Positions 24,444 through 37,142 of a stretch of 64,000 nt of DNA are shown in pieces. Every line of letters starts with the position of its first letter. The first letter of the stretch is position 1. The DNA comes from Laccaria trichodermophora (lineage: Eukaryota; Basidiomycota; Agaricomycetes; Agaricales; Hydnangiaceae), in NCBI GenBank assembly GCA_018417955.1, contig JACTVC010000023.1, positions 614,762 to 678,761 on the forward strand, in the 5' to 3' direction. The position numbers were made by a program, and so were the translations under genes. The notes under the pieces were generated by a model. It was not told the DNA's origin. It saw nothing but the letters and a program-made list of their open reading frames with translations, and searched no databases.

Positions 24444-27122
24444 GAAACAGTCTTCCGCCAGCTTCAGTTTTCGTAAGCTGATGGCAATTTGTAAGCAGTG
24501 ACCCCAGAAACCCCAAGCGCTCAAATCAATACAGCCAAATTTGGACCCTGAAAATGCCACTATTGTAATGTAGGCCTACATGCCAAATGGTCGTTGCATT
24601 TCATTACAAGGCAGAACCTGGCAGAACAAACAAGGAGAACCCATAACAATTGTTATTGATGACAAATGAGTACTATCTACCAGGTAACAAAGCGAAACAA
24701 AAGGGTGCCCTCTTGCCAAGTTCGTTAAACAGCAAAATATTACCAAGTCTGATGGCTACATCACAAAGGTAAGTATCAGAACTTCACTTATCTTATATGT
24801 CAAGGCTGAAAACTTACCAATGAATGTTTTTGAAGGGGGACTTGCAAACATCAAAGGTAAGTTCATGAATGCTCAGACAATGATGATAAAACTGACATCA
24901 TACATTGAATATACACATTAGAACTTGATGAACTGACACAGAATGCAACTATGGTCTAGTTCATGATGTCGAAAAAGCAGGGAAATGTTTGTAAGGCAAC
25001 AAATAACATGGCATGTAAACAATGTTCAAAAGCGATAATGCCGGTAAGTAATCACTGAGCACTCAATTTTACTAATATCCAAAATCTACAACATATGGCC
25101 AATTTGCAGAAGATAATTGACATCCCCAATGAGTTTAGAGGACGTCAATACACCGTGACGAGCTTTGGAGGTGAATGAGAAGCAGTGACAATCAAATGAC
25201 AAAGGTATGTCAAACCCATTGCCAGATATTCACGCACATAGTCCTTCCATCTCACAACAATGACATAAGATCAGGAAATGGTCTCGGGACGACTATGTCG
25301 TGCCCAGATGGTGATTAACAGAAGTCCATATGTTGCATCAAGGAATGGCAGGGTTCAGAAGGCAGGGATGACGCTAATCGAAAGGGGTAAGTACTTAATT
25401 CTTTGTGTTTAGGGTCTTGAAACACTACAGGGACCTTTTTATTTCAATGTTTTGAAAGATTTCGACTGTGGCCCATGCTATCTAACATACATGTGTGACC
25501 TGAACATAGAGAAGGCATTTGGCGGACTCCAGTAGGTCATGTCTAGGTGTGGGGGACTCCCATAACAAGATAGAAGGGTCCTGGAAGTTGGAGGGGTGAT
25601 GTGGTGGAGTCGATAAGGCATAAATGGAACAAGGAGGAGCTAAACCAGGCAGGTGAGCTAGTATTGCTTCTTTGACCATCCTGGACACTAACACACCTCT
25701 GTATAGTTGATGTACCCCATTTGGCAGACGGCGATACATATAGTCAACATCAAAATGGATGCCTACACAAGATCGGCATGGATGAGGTGGATGTATGGAG
25801 TAACAACGACGAAAGTGGCAAATGTACAAGTAGACGAGAATTCTACAATAAATCAGTAAGTAAATATCGTTGTCACATTATAAAAAAGATAAATCACTTA
25901 CATTGCATTTGATAATGGTTCAGCGTGATGGTGCTTCACATCTTTCAAGTTTCAGCCTCGACAACGGGTCGCACATTGGATAAAGGGGCAGCAGGTGACT
26001 CAAGGTGGACGGCCCACATATTTCAAGCACTCTAGCATGGCGTGCATGGTGGACACTGGCAGGGCCATTGTTCCTTTTGTCAAGGAGGCCATTGAACCCG
26101 TTTCGTTATCGTCTTATTGACCCCAGTTGTATTTTCAATAGATTTGTTAAAATACAATGTCAACATTGAATGCCAGCTTCAAATGAGCAATGAATAGGAA
26201 GTATCACTGTGGGCCCTGGCTTATATATCCGCTGGGTTTAACGTGAAAAAATGGGGTAGATATTAATAATAATGCTACCTTTTAACTACCGGATTTACTT
26301 GAAAGATATTTAAAATCTTTTATTTCATTTTAGCATTTTTTTTCTGTCGGAGTTATTAGGAATTTTGTGGGTGGATAAATGTCGAAGATATGGGAAAAGA
26401 TATTTCTACAAAAGGCAAGTCTATATCTGCAGCAGATATGTGGAAGATATGAATGACCATGAGGTTAAGAAATTTCCAAATATAGCAGTATTCCCTGAGC
26501 TAACACTTGCTGAATTAGGAGAAAACTGCTATATTTGGAAATTTCTTAACCTCGTGGTCATTCATATCTTCCACATATCTGCTGCAGATATAGACTTGCC
26601 TTTTGTAGAAATATCTTCTCCCATATCTTTGACATTTATCCACCCACAAAATTCCTAATAACTCTGACGGAAAAAAAATGCTAAAATGAAATAAAAGATT
26701 TTAAATATCTTTCAAGTAAATCCAGTAGTTAAAAGGTAGCATTATTATTAATATCTACCCCATTTTTTCACGTTAAACCCAGCGGATATATAAGCCAGGG
26801 CCTGCAGTGTATGAGTAAGTAAATGGAACGACCGTAGTTTGCAATGCGACTTCCTGTATGGCACCCACAAAATAATTCCTGGCTGCCGACACCTTACAGA
26901 AATAATGTTCTATGTAATTTATTACAATCTATATACAACATATGACAATCAGAAAACACCCTGGGCCTCCTCATTGTGATGAAGCTAGGCATTGTGTCAT
27001 GGAAAACTATACTCAGGGTCCAAGATTTTGACATATTGATGTAGGTGGATGGGGTTTCTGGGGTCACTGCTTACAAATTGGATCATAGCTTACGAAAACT
27101 GAAGCTGGCGGAAGACTGTTTT
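24444..27122. repeat. Region bounded by about 72-bp inverted copies (24444-24514 and 27051-27122)
   Basis: The sequence from GAAACAGTCTTCCGCCAGC to the CAGAAACCCCA block at 24444-24514 recurs as its reverse complement at 27051-27122 with few differences. This could be a TIR pair or two gene-fragment copies in opposite orientation. The interior (24530-26200) is AT-rich with many GTAAGT-like and CAG-like sites but only short frames. It may be a decayed multi-exon gene that I cannot identify. Confidence 0.4.
26205..26809. mobile_element. Long foldback element (285-bp arms, 35-nt loop)
   Basis: 26205-26489 pairs almost perfectly with 26525-26809. The outer ends read CACTG and CAGTG and are flanked by TAT on both sides, a possible 3-bp target duplication. 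Only a handful of mismatches is visible over about 285 bp, so the element is young or kept similar by conversion. It has no coding capacity. Transcription would give a long double-stranded RNA hairpin. Confidence 0.85.
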
Positions 27123-27671
27123 CATAGTCATGGATGTGATGCCCTATGATCCTGTACAGTCTCCTCCGCTTCAAGCAATGATGTGAGTAGTTGATCCAGA
27201 TTGTCTTTCCACCAAACATACCTGTGTTTGTGGCTTGAATTCCACCCCTCCTCCTCCCATTTGCCTTCTCCTCTGTTTGGTTCTTTCTGTTCCCACCTTT
27301 CATTTTTTTTGCAGCACGTTTGTTTCCCTTGTTGCCACTGTCTGCGTGAGCACTTGTTCATTTCATTTTGGGCGCTGTTCAGCAACTGTTCGGGTGATCC
27401 TGTCACCACTAGGTGCCTCCTTTCCCTTTTAAAGCCTTACCCTTTCTTGGCAGGATCTGGTCACAGATCGGTCACAGTGATCAGACTGTCTTTTTCGTTG
27501 GTCGCAGCCTTACTTATCTTCAGCTGTTTATTTGTGCATTGATGGAGCATCATGGAATCTGGACCAAACAACAAATGGCAGCAGGAGCCGTCGTGCTTTC
27601 TTCTGCTAATTTCTAATTATAGCCTTCCAAACAAACAAACCACTGAAGAGCAACTGCCATCACAACTGGCC
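26810..27671. other. Spacer with weak minus-strand coding traces
   Basis: On the minus strand near 27300-27120 there is a protein-like stretch (LDQLLTSLLEAEETVQDH), cut by stops at the inverted copy of 24444-24514. I do not recognise it. Otherwise no gene. Confidence 0.25.
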
Positions 27672-28310
27672 TACTATGTTTGTTCAGGTGTTTGAAACTG
27701 TGGATTATCTTACCTTCCACTGGCCTTGGGGCCTTGGAATTTTCACAGAAAGTGTATTTATGTATGAGATTCATTGTCTCAAGATTTTTAGAGAAAGAGT
27801 CAAAGATTTGTGCTCTGGGGACATGACTTTGTTCTTTTCATTACACCAGACAAACAAAAGTAATGGAATGTTCTCTCAGATCCCTCCAGATCGGCTTGAC
27901 TGTTTATTCTAAAACTTTCCAAGTGCATTTGAATGGCATGCTTAAGTTCACATAAAAATTTCTAGATAGGGAGATAGAATTTTCTTTTCAGGAAGGGCAA
28001 AAGACCAAATTTCACTTGGAAACAGCTCAAAAAACATGACATTTGCATGACATTTGCCTGCCATCTGTCAGCTAAAGTCATTGTTACCTAGTGTGACACG
28101 AGTTTCAATCTCCTGATATTTCTGAACCCTGAGCACTGGAACGTCTCTGACAGCGAGCACAACACATTTATACCAAAAAAAAATAGATATTCATATAGAA
28201 AGGAAAAAATATCATTGACTTGCAAAAAAAAAATCAAAGAATTTGATGAAGTGGTGAGTCAGAAATTGAGCAGCACTGAAAAAGTTTCAAACACCTGAAC
28301 AAACATAGTA
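27672..28310. mobile_element. Tc1/mariner-like MITE with perfect 28-bp inverted ends
   Basis: 27672-27699 is the exact reverse complement of 28283-28310. The outermost bases are TA on both sides, so the element is CTATGTTTGTTCAGGTG... with a TA target duplication, as in Tc1/mariner elements. The interior (about 585 bp) has no transposase frame, so this is a non-autonomous copy. Confidence 0.8.
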
Positions 28311-29096
28311 TCATTTTGCAATCAGCTGTAATTTTTAATAGACAGGGAAGCAATTACAAACAACACAATACATTCTTTTTACAAATACAAATATGCTGGC
28401 AATTGGCCATGTGGCTTGCCATTTCTTCAAAATAAAAATGAGTGATGTAAGTATACACATATATCATGTACTAGTAGTGACTAAGACATTAGTAAATCTT
28501 CGTTTACATCCATGGCGTAGAAAGTATGGCCTGTGTGAAATTCAAGACATGCATTCTCACATATATACATGACTGAGGGAGTCAGTAAATACATATAAAT
28601 ACAGTAGAATAAATTAAAGTGGCTGGAAACGGGACCCTGTCGTTTGGCAGCAAAAGCCCAGAAACGAAAATCCAGAGTACATATCTCACAGGAAGATATT
28701 TTCGTTTTCACTTATGGTCTATACCAAAGTTGAACTTGTACTGTCAGTCAATGCATCCTTGATACTGTCTTGAATGATTACATCAAAGTGGAATTGATTA
28801 CATCTTGGTACATACCAAAGTATTTTGGCTCACTTTTTGCATAAAGTCATCATATGTGCAATCATGTTTTTTTGAGGGGGGAGCTTATAGTATTGTACAT
28901 CATTGATACTACATCGAAACAAACAAGTAACTTTGGAACCATATACAAAAAGGACTCAAAACCAGAGAATGTTGTTCCCCTAATGATGAAAAGAAAAGAG
29001 AAGAGAAAAAAAACCATATCATCTCAACAGTCTCTCAAAGAATGTTCTGCCAACACATTCAAATAGGCCATGAACCAGCATCTGCATTGAATGCTA
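28311..29096. other. Spacer and 3' flank of NLR2
   Basis: No gene. The part from about 28830 aligns with 8990-9287 beside NLR1 and marks the left end of the second duplicate block. Confidence 0.5.
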
Positions 29097-32000
29097 TTAT
29101 AAGGCTGGTGAATAACATTGAGTCCAATTTGTACCATGAACAAAGTTACTAAAATCAAGTATAGTTGGAGTGCTGCCCAGTACATTGACTGTTGTTGGAA
29201 AAAATAAACCATGCTTATTGTGTGGTGGCACCCAGAAGAGATATGATTTGCGATCTTCTCCAATGATCCAATTATTAGATGTATGTCTTGGAGAAGGATA
29301 AAAAACAACAGGTTTACTCTTGAAAATGTGAGATACACTGTCATGGGTATCAGTGTCATTAACATTTATAACTCCAGATGGCAAGAATGTGGATGGCAAT
29401 GTAACTGAAGGAGCTGAGGGTTTTAAGTCCATGCAGCCTCCATGAGCATCCCAGAGTCTGATGGTTTTGTCTGAAGATCCAGAAGCGATATGCCTACCAT
29501 CAGGTGAAAAGACAACTGAATGAATACCATCATAATGGCCTTTGAATGGATTTCCCAAACTGTGACCAGTTACAGCATTCCAGAGTCTAATTGTTTTATC
29601 TTGAGAACCAGAAACAATGTACCTCCCATCAGGAGAGAATGCAACTGAAGTAACAACATTACAGTGTCCTATGAGAGGACTCATCATGCTTTGACCTGTG
29701 TGAAAATCCCACACTCTGACAGTTTTATCATGAGATCCAGATGCAATATACCTTCCATCAGGAGAAAAAGCAACAGAGGTAACATCATCCTTATGACCTA
29801 TAAGAGGAATCATTATATTTTGACATGTTAGAGCACCCCATACTCTGATTGTTCTGTCTTCAGATCCAGAAATGATGAATCTGCCATCTGGGGAAAATGA
29901 AACTGAATAAATCCGCTGAGTGTGGCCTATGAAAGGATCAAACACACTCTGCCCTGTCAGTGCATTCCAGACTCTGACTGTCATATCCCAAGATCCAGAG
30001 GCAATGTATCTACCATTGGGAGAAAATGCAACAGAAGTAACGTGTTTATCATGGCCTTTGAGAGGATCCATGGCACTCTGACCTGTTAAAGCACCCCAGA
30101 CTCTGACTGTGCAATCATGAGATCCAGAGGCAATGTATCTGCCATCAGGGGAAAATGCAACTGAAGTAACCATCTTGTTATGGCCTCTCAGTGGACCCAT
30201 GATATTTAGACCTGTCAGAGCATTCCAAACTCTGAGTGTTGTATCAATGGACCCAGAGACAATGTATTTGCAATTAGGAGAAAATGCAACTGATGTTATT
30301 ACACTGTCATGGCCTCTTACATGATCTACCTCAGTGTGACTTGTCAAAGCATCCCAAACTTTGATCATATTGTCCCCACATTCAGAAACAATATGCTTGC
30401 CATTGGGTGAAAAAGCCACTGAATAAACTGCGCCTTCATCATCTTCAAGAGGACTTAACATGCAGTGACTTGTTAGAGCATTCCAGAATCTCATTATGTG
30501 GTTTCCAGTTGCACAAAAAATGTGCTTTCCATCTGGAGAAAAAGCTACTGTGCAGATGGGATGAGAGCCTCTAAAAAGAACCTTTACACTCTGACCAGAG
30601 AGAGCATCCCAGACTCTGATTGTCTTATCATTAGAGCCAGAAACAATGTTTATTCCATCAGGAGAGTATGCAAGACAATTAACTACCTTACCATGACCAA
30701 TAAGTGGATCCATCAGGCACTGACCTGTTCCAGCATCCCATATTCTGACTGTGCCATCATAAGACCCTGAAATAATATGCCTACCACATGGAGAATATGC
30801 AACTGAAGTAACCCAACTACTATGGCCTTTTAGAGGTTCCATGACACTCTGGCCTGTCAAAGTATTCCATACTCTGATTGTCATATCTTTGGATCCAGAG
30901 ACAATGTGCCCACCATCTGGAGAGCATACGACTGAGGTAATCCCATCATCATGGCCTTCAAGAGGACCCATAACACACTGGCCTGTTAAAGCATCCCAGA
31001 TTTTGATTGTCTTGTCCCAAGATCCAGAGATTATGTGTTTTCCATCAGAAGAATATGCAACTGAGGTCACATTGCCAGGGCCTTTAAAATCCATGATATT
31101 ACGGCCTGTGAGTGCATCCCAGACATGAATAGCTACATTAGTTCCAGAGACAATGTGCCTGCCATCAGGTGAATATGCAAGTGGGCCAGTACTAGTCTTT
31201 ATTCTCAAAAGGCACCTGTCTGGCCACTGTTTCATCTGACCATTCTCAATTGTCAAAGATTTTACAAGATGTTTTTTGAAATAAAGAGATATTTTAGAAT
31301 TTTGTGGTGCAAATGGCAGTGCTGAGATGTAAATGTGTGGTGCTGCTTCAGAGACTGGCTCAAAAAATGTCATTATAAATTGGTTTGCATCACTTGCAAA
31401 CTCTGACAAACTAGGATTGAATATCTACATTTAAGTCATTTATATCAGTATCATGATAGTTTATTTATGTAAAATGCTTACACTGCACCAGTTTTCAGCT
31501 AACAGCAGTAAGTGGGCAGCATGATTTACACTGCCCATCAGGCTCATAATTTCTAGCCAATGTAAAAGATGAGTAATCAGAAAATACTCCATCTGCACCA
31601 TTATCTCCTCTTGTAATACCTCATCAGGACACTTTTGCAGATAGATTGCCCAGAAGTAGCTTGCATGATCTAGAGCAGTAGATTTCACATTTTTAATGTG
31701 GTCCATCAGATTTGGAATATTCTTATTTAGTATATGTGATGTTTTCAGATCAAAAAAGTTGAATCTGAGCTTTGCACTGAGATATCTCATGCAAGATCCA
31801 GCAAAACAGAGACTATGCTTTTGAGAATCCACCCAAAAAGCCTTAGACCGCTTTTGGTCAAGCAGAAAATCTGTGAATGATTGATGGCAGATATGCAAAT
31901 GGCCAGTATTGCTAATTAACAGTACTGGGCTCAGTTGGCTCACTATTTGCAGCGCATTTCGAACTCCTAAAAGCTGTTCAATATCACTTGCACGAAGTGG

Positions 32001-34072
32001 GTTTTTTGCAATAACAATTACACCCAAAACTGATGACAAATCATTCTTTTCATCTTCTCTTAACCCCTGAAAAGCAACCAAGATAATGTGCTGGTACAAG
32101 GTGTCAATGGCATCAATGCCTTCACTAGAGTCAGAGCAAATAATGTTCAACCTTTCTTCAGTGTCACCACCTCTGTGCAAAATAAAGTCCATTGCAGATT
32201 TAGCCCAAATATAGAGCCCTGCAGCATTTCTTACAAGATAAGAAATTTTATCTGGACCAGGCCAATTCAGATGCAGTGATGTTTGCAATCCAGTCACATC
32301 AGAGAATCTGGTGGTAAAGTAAAGCTCAAGGTCATCAGATGTCTGATCAGAAACTTGATCTCCAGTGTGAAGATAAATAGGGTAACTGATAGAATTCATT
32401 GTACTCTGAATATCAAGATAGTGACGACTTGTGATCAACAGTTTGAGAAATTTGGGAAGCTGCCAAGACCAAGATTTCAATGATGGTAAAAGTCTCTGAT
32501 ATTGGTCACATTCATCAAGAGCATCAATAACAACAAGAAGAGGTGTTTCAGTATTCTGAAAGACCTCCTGGACTGGTTTGACTATCAGATGCTCAAACTG
32601 TTTGGAAATATTGAGACCTCTGATGTTAGCTTTCTGTGTCTCTAATGCCTTAGCTATAGATTTCCCAAGAGCATTGTTTCCTAGTGCAAGATCCAAAGCA
32701 AGATGCCTCCACAGATTGTCTGGATCACAAAACTCAGCCTGTTCATGGTGAAAGAAGAATTGCCCAGAGAAAGATTCAAAGTCAGCAACAACAGTTGAAG
32801 CAATTGTTGTCTTTCCAGAACCAGGACTTCCAGATAGCCAGAGAATATTTGGCATGTTATAATCATGAAGCCACACTTGGATGTCTCTGAGCACATTCAC
32901 ACAAGTTCCTGGCAAGCATGTCTCTCTTTGCTTATGTGATGGAGCCTTCAATTCTTTCAACCATTCATTTTTCTAGTGAATCATTTAATATCAGTTATGA
33001 AGAAATTAGTTAACATAACTTACCTTTGATTCTTCCATCCTCTCATTGATTTTGTGTGGAAGTTGTCCATCATTGTTGTAGGTGACCTGGATAATGAAGA
33101 TGCAGATTAGCATGAACCTTCATGTAAAACTTGCCACTAACAGTATTTGCAGCAATAATCACAGCATGGTCCATCTGAATATCCTGTGCCCCTGCCAGAA
33201 CACTTACTTGATGCACTAGAAAAATTTTGCAAGAGGAATCAAGAAAAGAGAAGATTGGAAGGTGTCAGATAATTAGCTCACTGGATTGTTTTGCCACTGT
33301 AGTATCAGCCTCTATACAAATCTCCTTGGTTTCAATCCCTGTGAGTTTTTAACAACTAATGGAAGAATAAAAAGAAGATAATTTGACATACTACTTTTAG
33401 ATATATTTCCTTGACATGCCTGAAAATTTAGTGACAATGAGTTGGTTAAATGATAGAAACAATTCACATACATTGGAAGTACCCATGGCTTCATTCAACT
33501 TGCCCTTGAGCTCCTCTATGTATGCTGTATCCTCTGTGAAACTGGAAAATCTCCTCCCTTGAGTAGGTTGAACATCTGCAACTCTTTCTTTCAAATAGCT
33601 CAAAACTCTAGTTGGTCCCCCAGATTCAAACGGTACCAGTAACAGATATGTCAAAACCACACACCCTTTGAGATGCTCAAGACTTGATTGCCAAGCACGC
33701 GGAACCTGATCCTTCCCATAATGACAGTTATCCTGAACAACCCGCTCAACCTGCCTGATGAGACTCTCCGAGAACGCAGCCCAGGCTTGCTTATTGGATT
33801 TAAATTTCTATTTCCCACCGTTAGATAGATGAAAGCAGAACAGCTTGAGCAGCAGTATAGACCTTAGTCATGCCAATGATGGCCAAGGTGTCGACGACGG
33901 CTTCCTTCAGACTCGGCGAAAACGGCGAAAACGCATCCTCAGACTTAGCCACAATCTCAAGTGCCTGAAGCCCCCCTCCGCCGACGGCTCGCAGAAGGTC
34001 GCCCGCTGTCGGATCCAATCCAACTATATCGTCGATGCTGTTGGTGCTGCTAGTAGCGTACGCGAAGTTCAT
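29097..34072 (-). CDS. NLR2: NACHT-WD40 STAND protein, paralogue of NLR1
   Basis: Same architecture as NLR1. Modelled exons: 34072-33863 (ATG 34072), 33789-33472 (106 codons, phase 0, read through without the frameshift of NLR1), small exons not fully resolved between 33470 and 33090, 33086-33024, 32972-31482 and 31424-29097. Walker A is GSPGSGKTT near 32810 and Walker B LLVVIDALDECD near 32520. The last exon carries 14 WD40 repeats, then the LLFWVPP-like and LDFSNFVHG tail. Introns 31425-31481 (57 nt) and 33790-33862 (73 nt) match those of NLR1 closely. Exons 1 and 2 have normal CpG content and everything downstream is nearly CpG-free, yet the frames are intact. This suggests selection for function. 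Differences from NLR1 cluster after the GH and around the SGS.D positions of the repeats. Confidence 0.88.
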
Positions 34073-35819
34073 GGTGATGGTGGTTTATAAGAAGAAAGAT
34101 GAGAGGCGCTGAGATGCTACGGTTGCATCGCCTCATGATCCTGTCAACTTGGGTCACACTTATGTCCGACATGTCATGTGAGCCCACTCGAGCGAAGCGC
34201 CTTCCAGCGCTTCTCTCGAGCGCCTTGTATAAACGAAGGTATTTTGAGGGGGGAGGAGAGCATGTCCCGCTTCACCCTCAAAATTTTCATTCAATCCCAT
34301 GGGAGCGCGCGGAGTTTGAGCCGTTCACACTCTATGCCCGGCCAACTCCCTTTTCGCAATCCGAATGGTTAGTCCTCACTAAGACCCGAACAACTGAAAC
34401 TGAGTCGCAAAGCGCAACCGCTTCGCCTTGCTGCTACACGGCACTTCTTTGAGTAAAAGGGTTTGTGCATCTTGTATTAATGATGCATGTGCATACCTTC
34501 CTTACTATATACCGGGTATGGCTCTAGTCCCTTCTAAGACGCAAGCTAAACCTGGGTGCGAATTTTATAAGATTTGGCAATTGCAATGGCTGCTCGGCCT
34601 ATACTCAGGCCGACCAGAGGACAACCTCCCTACGGCGAGCCTTTCATTCGCCGGAGCCGTTAACCTTTTTCGCCGACGTTTAGGTTGTTCACCGTTCAAC
34701 CACCTCGGGCAACAAAAGGAAAATGATCCAGGGCAGGGGAACCTTGGTCGAGATCATAGCCCCGCCAGGCGGTAGTTCCCGTATCATACAAATTTAGCTG
34801 AAATGAAAGCGCATCAGCGAGAACTCATAATTCAAGAACAAAGAAGCAACAGGCTTGTGCGGTAAGATCTTTACGCTGGCGGCTGGTTGAGCAATATGTT
34901 AGCAACATATTGGAATAGCCAAGGCGCAGTACTCACTTGATAGGACGAGCTCGTCCCTGAACATCCGCTGCACCGGCTACCAACCGGCTACACGTTCGTT
35001 GAGTGGCGTTTGAGGCTGGTAGGATGAAGTTCGTTGCAGTTGCGCCGTTGGAGGTGATCATTGTTCACCACTGGCGCTCGGACGTTTCCTCGTAACGCAC
35101 ACCCACGTCCTTTGTATGCCTAGGTTATACAGATCGCGATTTCTGAAAGAGAGAGACCGTCAAAAATCGGTAATGGATCCGTAGATGTCATCGTCCAATC
35201 TTGAGTAAAGACGCAGTGTACGGTTTGCAATACCTGATACTAGGTGTCATGATAATGAGTGAGAGAACAGCTGGCGAGACTTACCCTTCTTATATTAATT
35301 CATGGGTTTTCACGAGGAGGAAGTACGGCAGAAGCAGGTGGCTGGGCCCAAAGCTCTATGGAATACGTATTCGAAAAATTGCGCGTTGACAGGAAGGTCT
35401 TGAACGGGTGATAGAAGTCATCTATGCACACCGCATTGGGGCGAGGAAGTGATGGGTAAGTGTGTTGCAGCGTGCTGGGCATGATCACGTAGGGTCAACG
35501 CTGAAGCGCTGACATCTGAGGACTAACGAGGAGATTAACAAGAAATACGTTGATAAAGAGCAAAAATACATTACTGGATCGCATGTTGGTGTGAGTCGCC
35601 GTAGAAAGGGCTCCTGACTCCCTCCCACAGATGAGATGAAGCACCAGACGAAGGACAACCACGTAGAGCAGCAAAAGCGGACGTCCTAAAAAATCGAAGT
35701 AGCAGAGATTCAAGGGAGTCTTTCGCGAACATGATGAATGGCGGAAGATACGTGAGGGTTGCGTGCTGAGGGTGGTGCCGGTGAGGCGTCGTGATCAGCG
35801 CGTCGTGGGATAGTCATAT
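34073..35819. other. Intergenic region upstream of NLR2
   Basis: Second copy of 14274-15879, with many small indels between the two. No gene recognised. Includes the hairpin at 34187-34220. Confidence 0.5.
34187..34220. promoter_or_regulatory. Hairpin in the NLR2 upstream region
   Basis: CTCGAGCGAAGCGC and GCGCTTCTCTCGAG form a 14-bp stem with one mismatch and a CTTCCA loop. It is the counterpart of 14374-14402 and is followed by a TATAA at 34228. Confidence 0.4.
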
Positions 35820-36723
35820 TTGTTCTTTGACCATCATCATGCACGTCGACCAAGACTCACGCACGTCGACCAAGACTTGGCCAAGACACATTCAACACGT
35901 CGCGCGCGGAGCTGTCCCTTGGGTATCCCTGTCATCGGCTTAACACCCTCAAGACCTCACAATACCATGACCTAGTCAAATTTAGTGCTTCGTCTGCCTT
36001 TCCCAGTCTGCCTGAGGACATTTGATAACTGAAGCTGGGTTGGATAACTTTGAAGTGCGTTTGTTATCTATGTCGCCAGTCTCCTCTTCTGATCTTGATT
36101 CTCTGAAGCCCTGCGCGGTGCTACTACGTGTCGGTTCAGTTGGTCCTCCACATCTGGCTGCAAGCTCGTGCAGCTTCACCTCACGGATGGCTTCTCAAAG
36201 CTACAAAACCCCAGAGCAGCCACCACGTTTCACCCGCAATACCCCTCTATTCCTTCCAGCCCTATATATCCAATCTCAACGCGTGTTTGTCATTTCATCC
36301 CGTGGCATTGCTGCAGTGTCGGGTAATTACCAGGGGAAGCTTTGGCCATTCGACTAGGACGACGTGCCACAGATTCGCGACGGCCAATCATCCTTGTACA
36401 TCGCCCCCGTTGTGCAAGAAGAGGACCCACCACTATCCTCTGTCGAACACTCATAACCACCATCCACTTGCCAGGCGACGGCCATCGACCACCCAGCAGC
36501 CCCAGACCCATCGGCGCTTCAACCACCCAGGTTCATCGACCTTTTTTCAGCAACAACTACCACAGCTTTTGACCACCCCCTAGGCTTGTCCGTTTTGGAG
36601 CCGGTTGGCAGGCTGGGTTCCTTCGGTGTTACGGAGCGTATAAAACCGATCGGGTTTAGATTTCCTCATCACGTGTATGTACGCGCCCATCGTTTATTGT
36701 ATTACTTTAAGCACATCAATTCA

Positions 36724-37142
36724 ATGCTCGACGCTGTCTGCACTCGCCCGCCTGACAAATTCTCGTGGACATCGCTCGAAGGCCGAACAATCATTCGCAA
36801 GATCCTTGAAGAACGTATCCCACAGTGGACGAATGGACCACGACCTGCTCAACTTGACTGCTGGTCGCAAAGCCTCGCTGGGCGGCCAACGATTCTCATC
36901 GCTTCAACTGGCTGGGGAAAGACGACCGCTTTTTTTGTACCTATCCTAGTCCTCCAACATCTTGTTAATAACCCCAAACCACGGATTCCCCAACCCCCAT
37001 CAAGCCCTGTAGCCCTTGTCATCACACCACTCATAGAACTCGGAAATGCACATGTGAGTAACCTGGCTGGGGCCAAATCTTCTATGTTTCTGATTACAAT
37101 AACTGCAGGCTTCTGAGATATCTGCTTTCGGACATTACGCGA
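36724..37142 (+). pseudogene. RecQ-like DEAD/DEAH helicase, N-terminal fragment
   Basis: RecQ-type helicases unwind DNA by ATP hydrolysis. Exon 1 (36724-37053, 110 codons) carries Walker A as ASTGWGKTTAFFVP near 36900 and motif Ia-like VALVITPLIELGNAH near 37010-37053. An intron with GTGAGT and CTGCAG ends (37054-37108) leads to exon 2, ASEISAFGHYAT, which then breaks off around 37142. The DEAH box and all later motifs are missing. The invariant Gly-Lys-Thr is present, so the fragment looks recently truncated and not eroded. An upstream ATG at 36586 is in frame but lies in the TIR. Confidence 0.7.

Noticed and set aside
36586..36723. Helicase start at 36586
   Set aside because: The extra 46 codons lie in the terminal inverted repeat and show no helicase-like sequence. 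ATG 36724 is the more plausible start.
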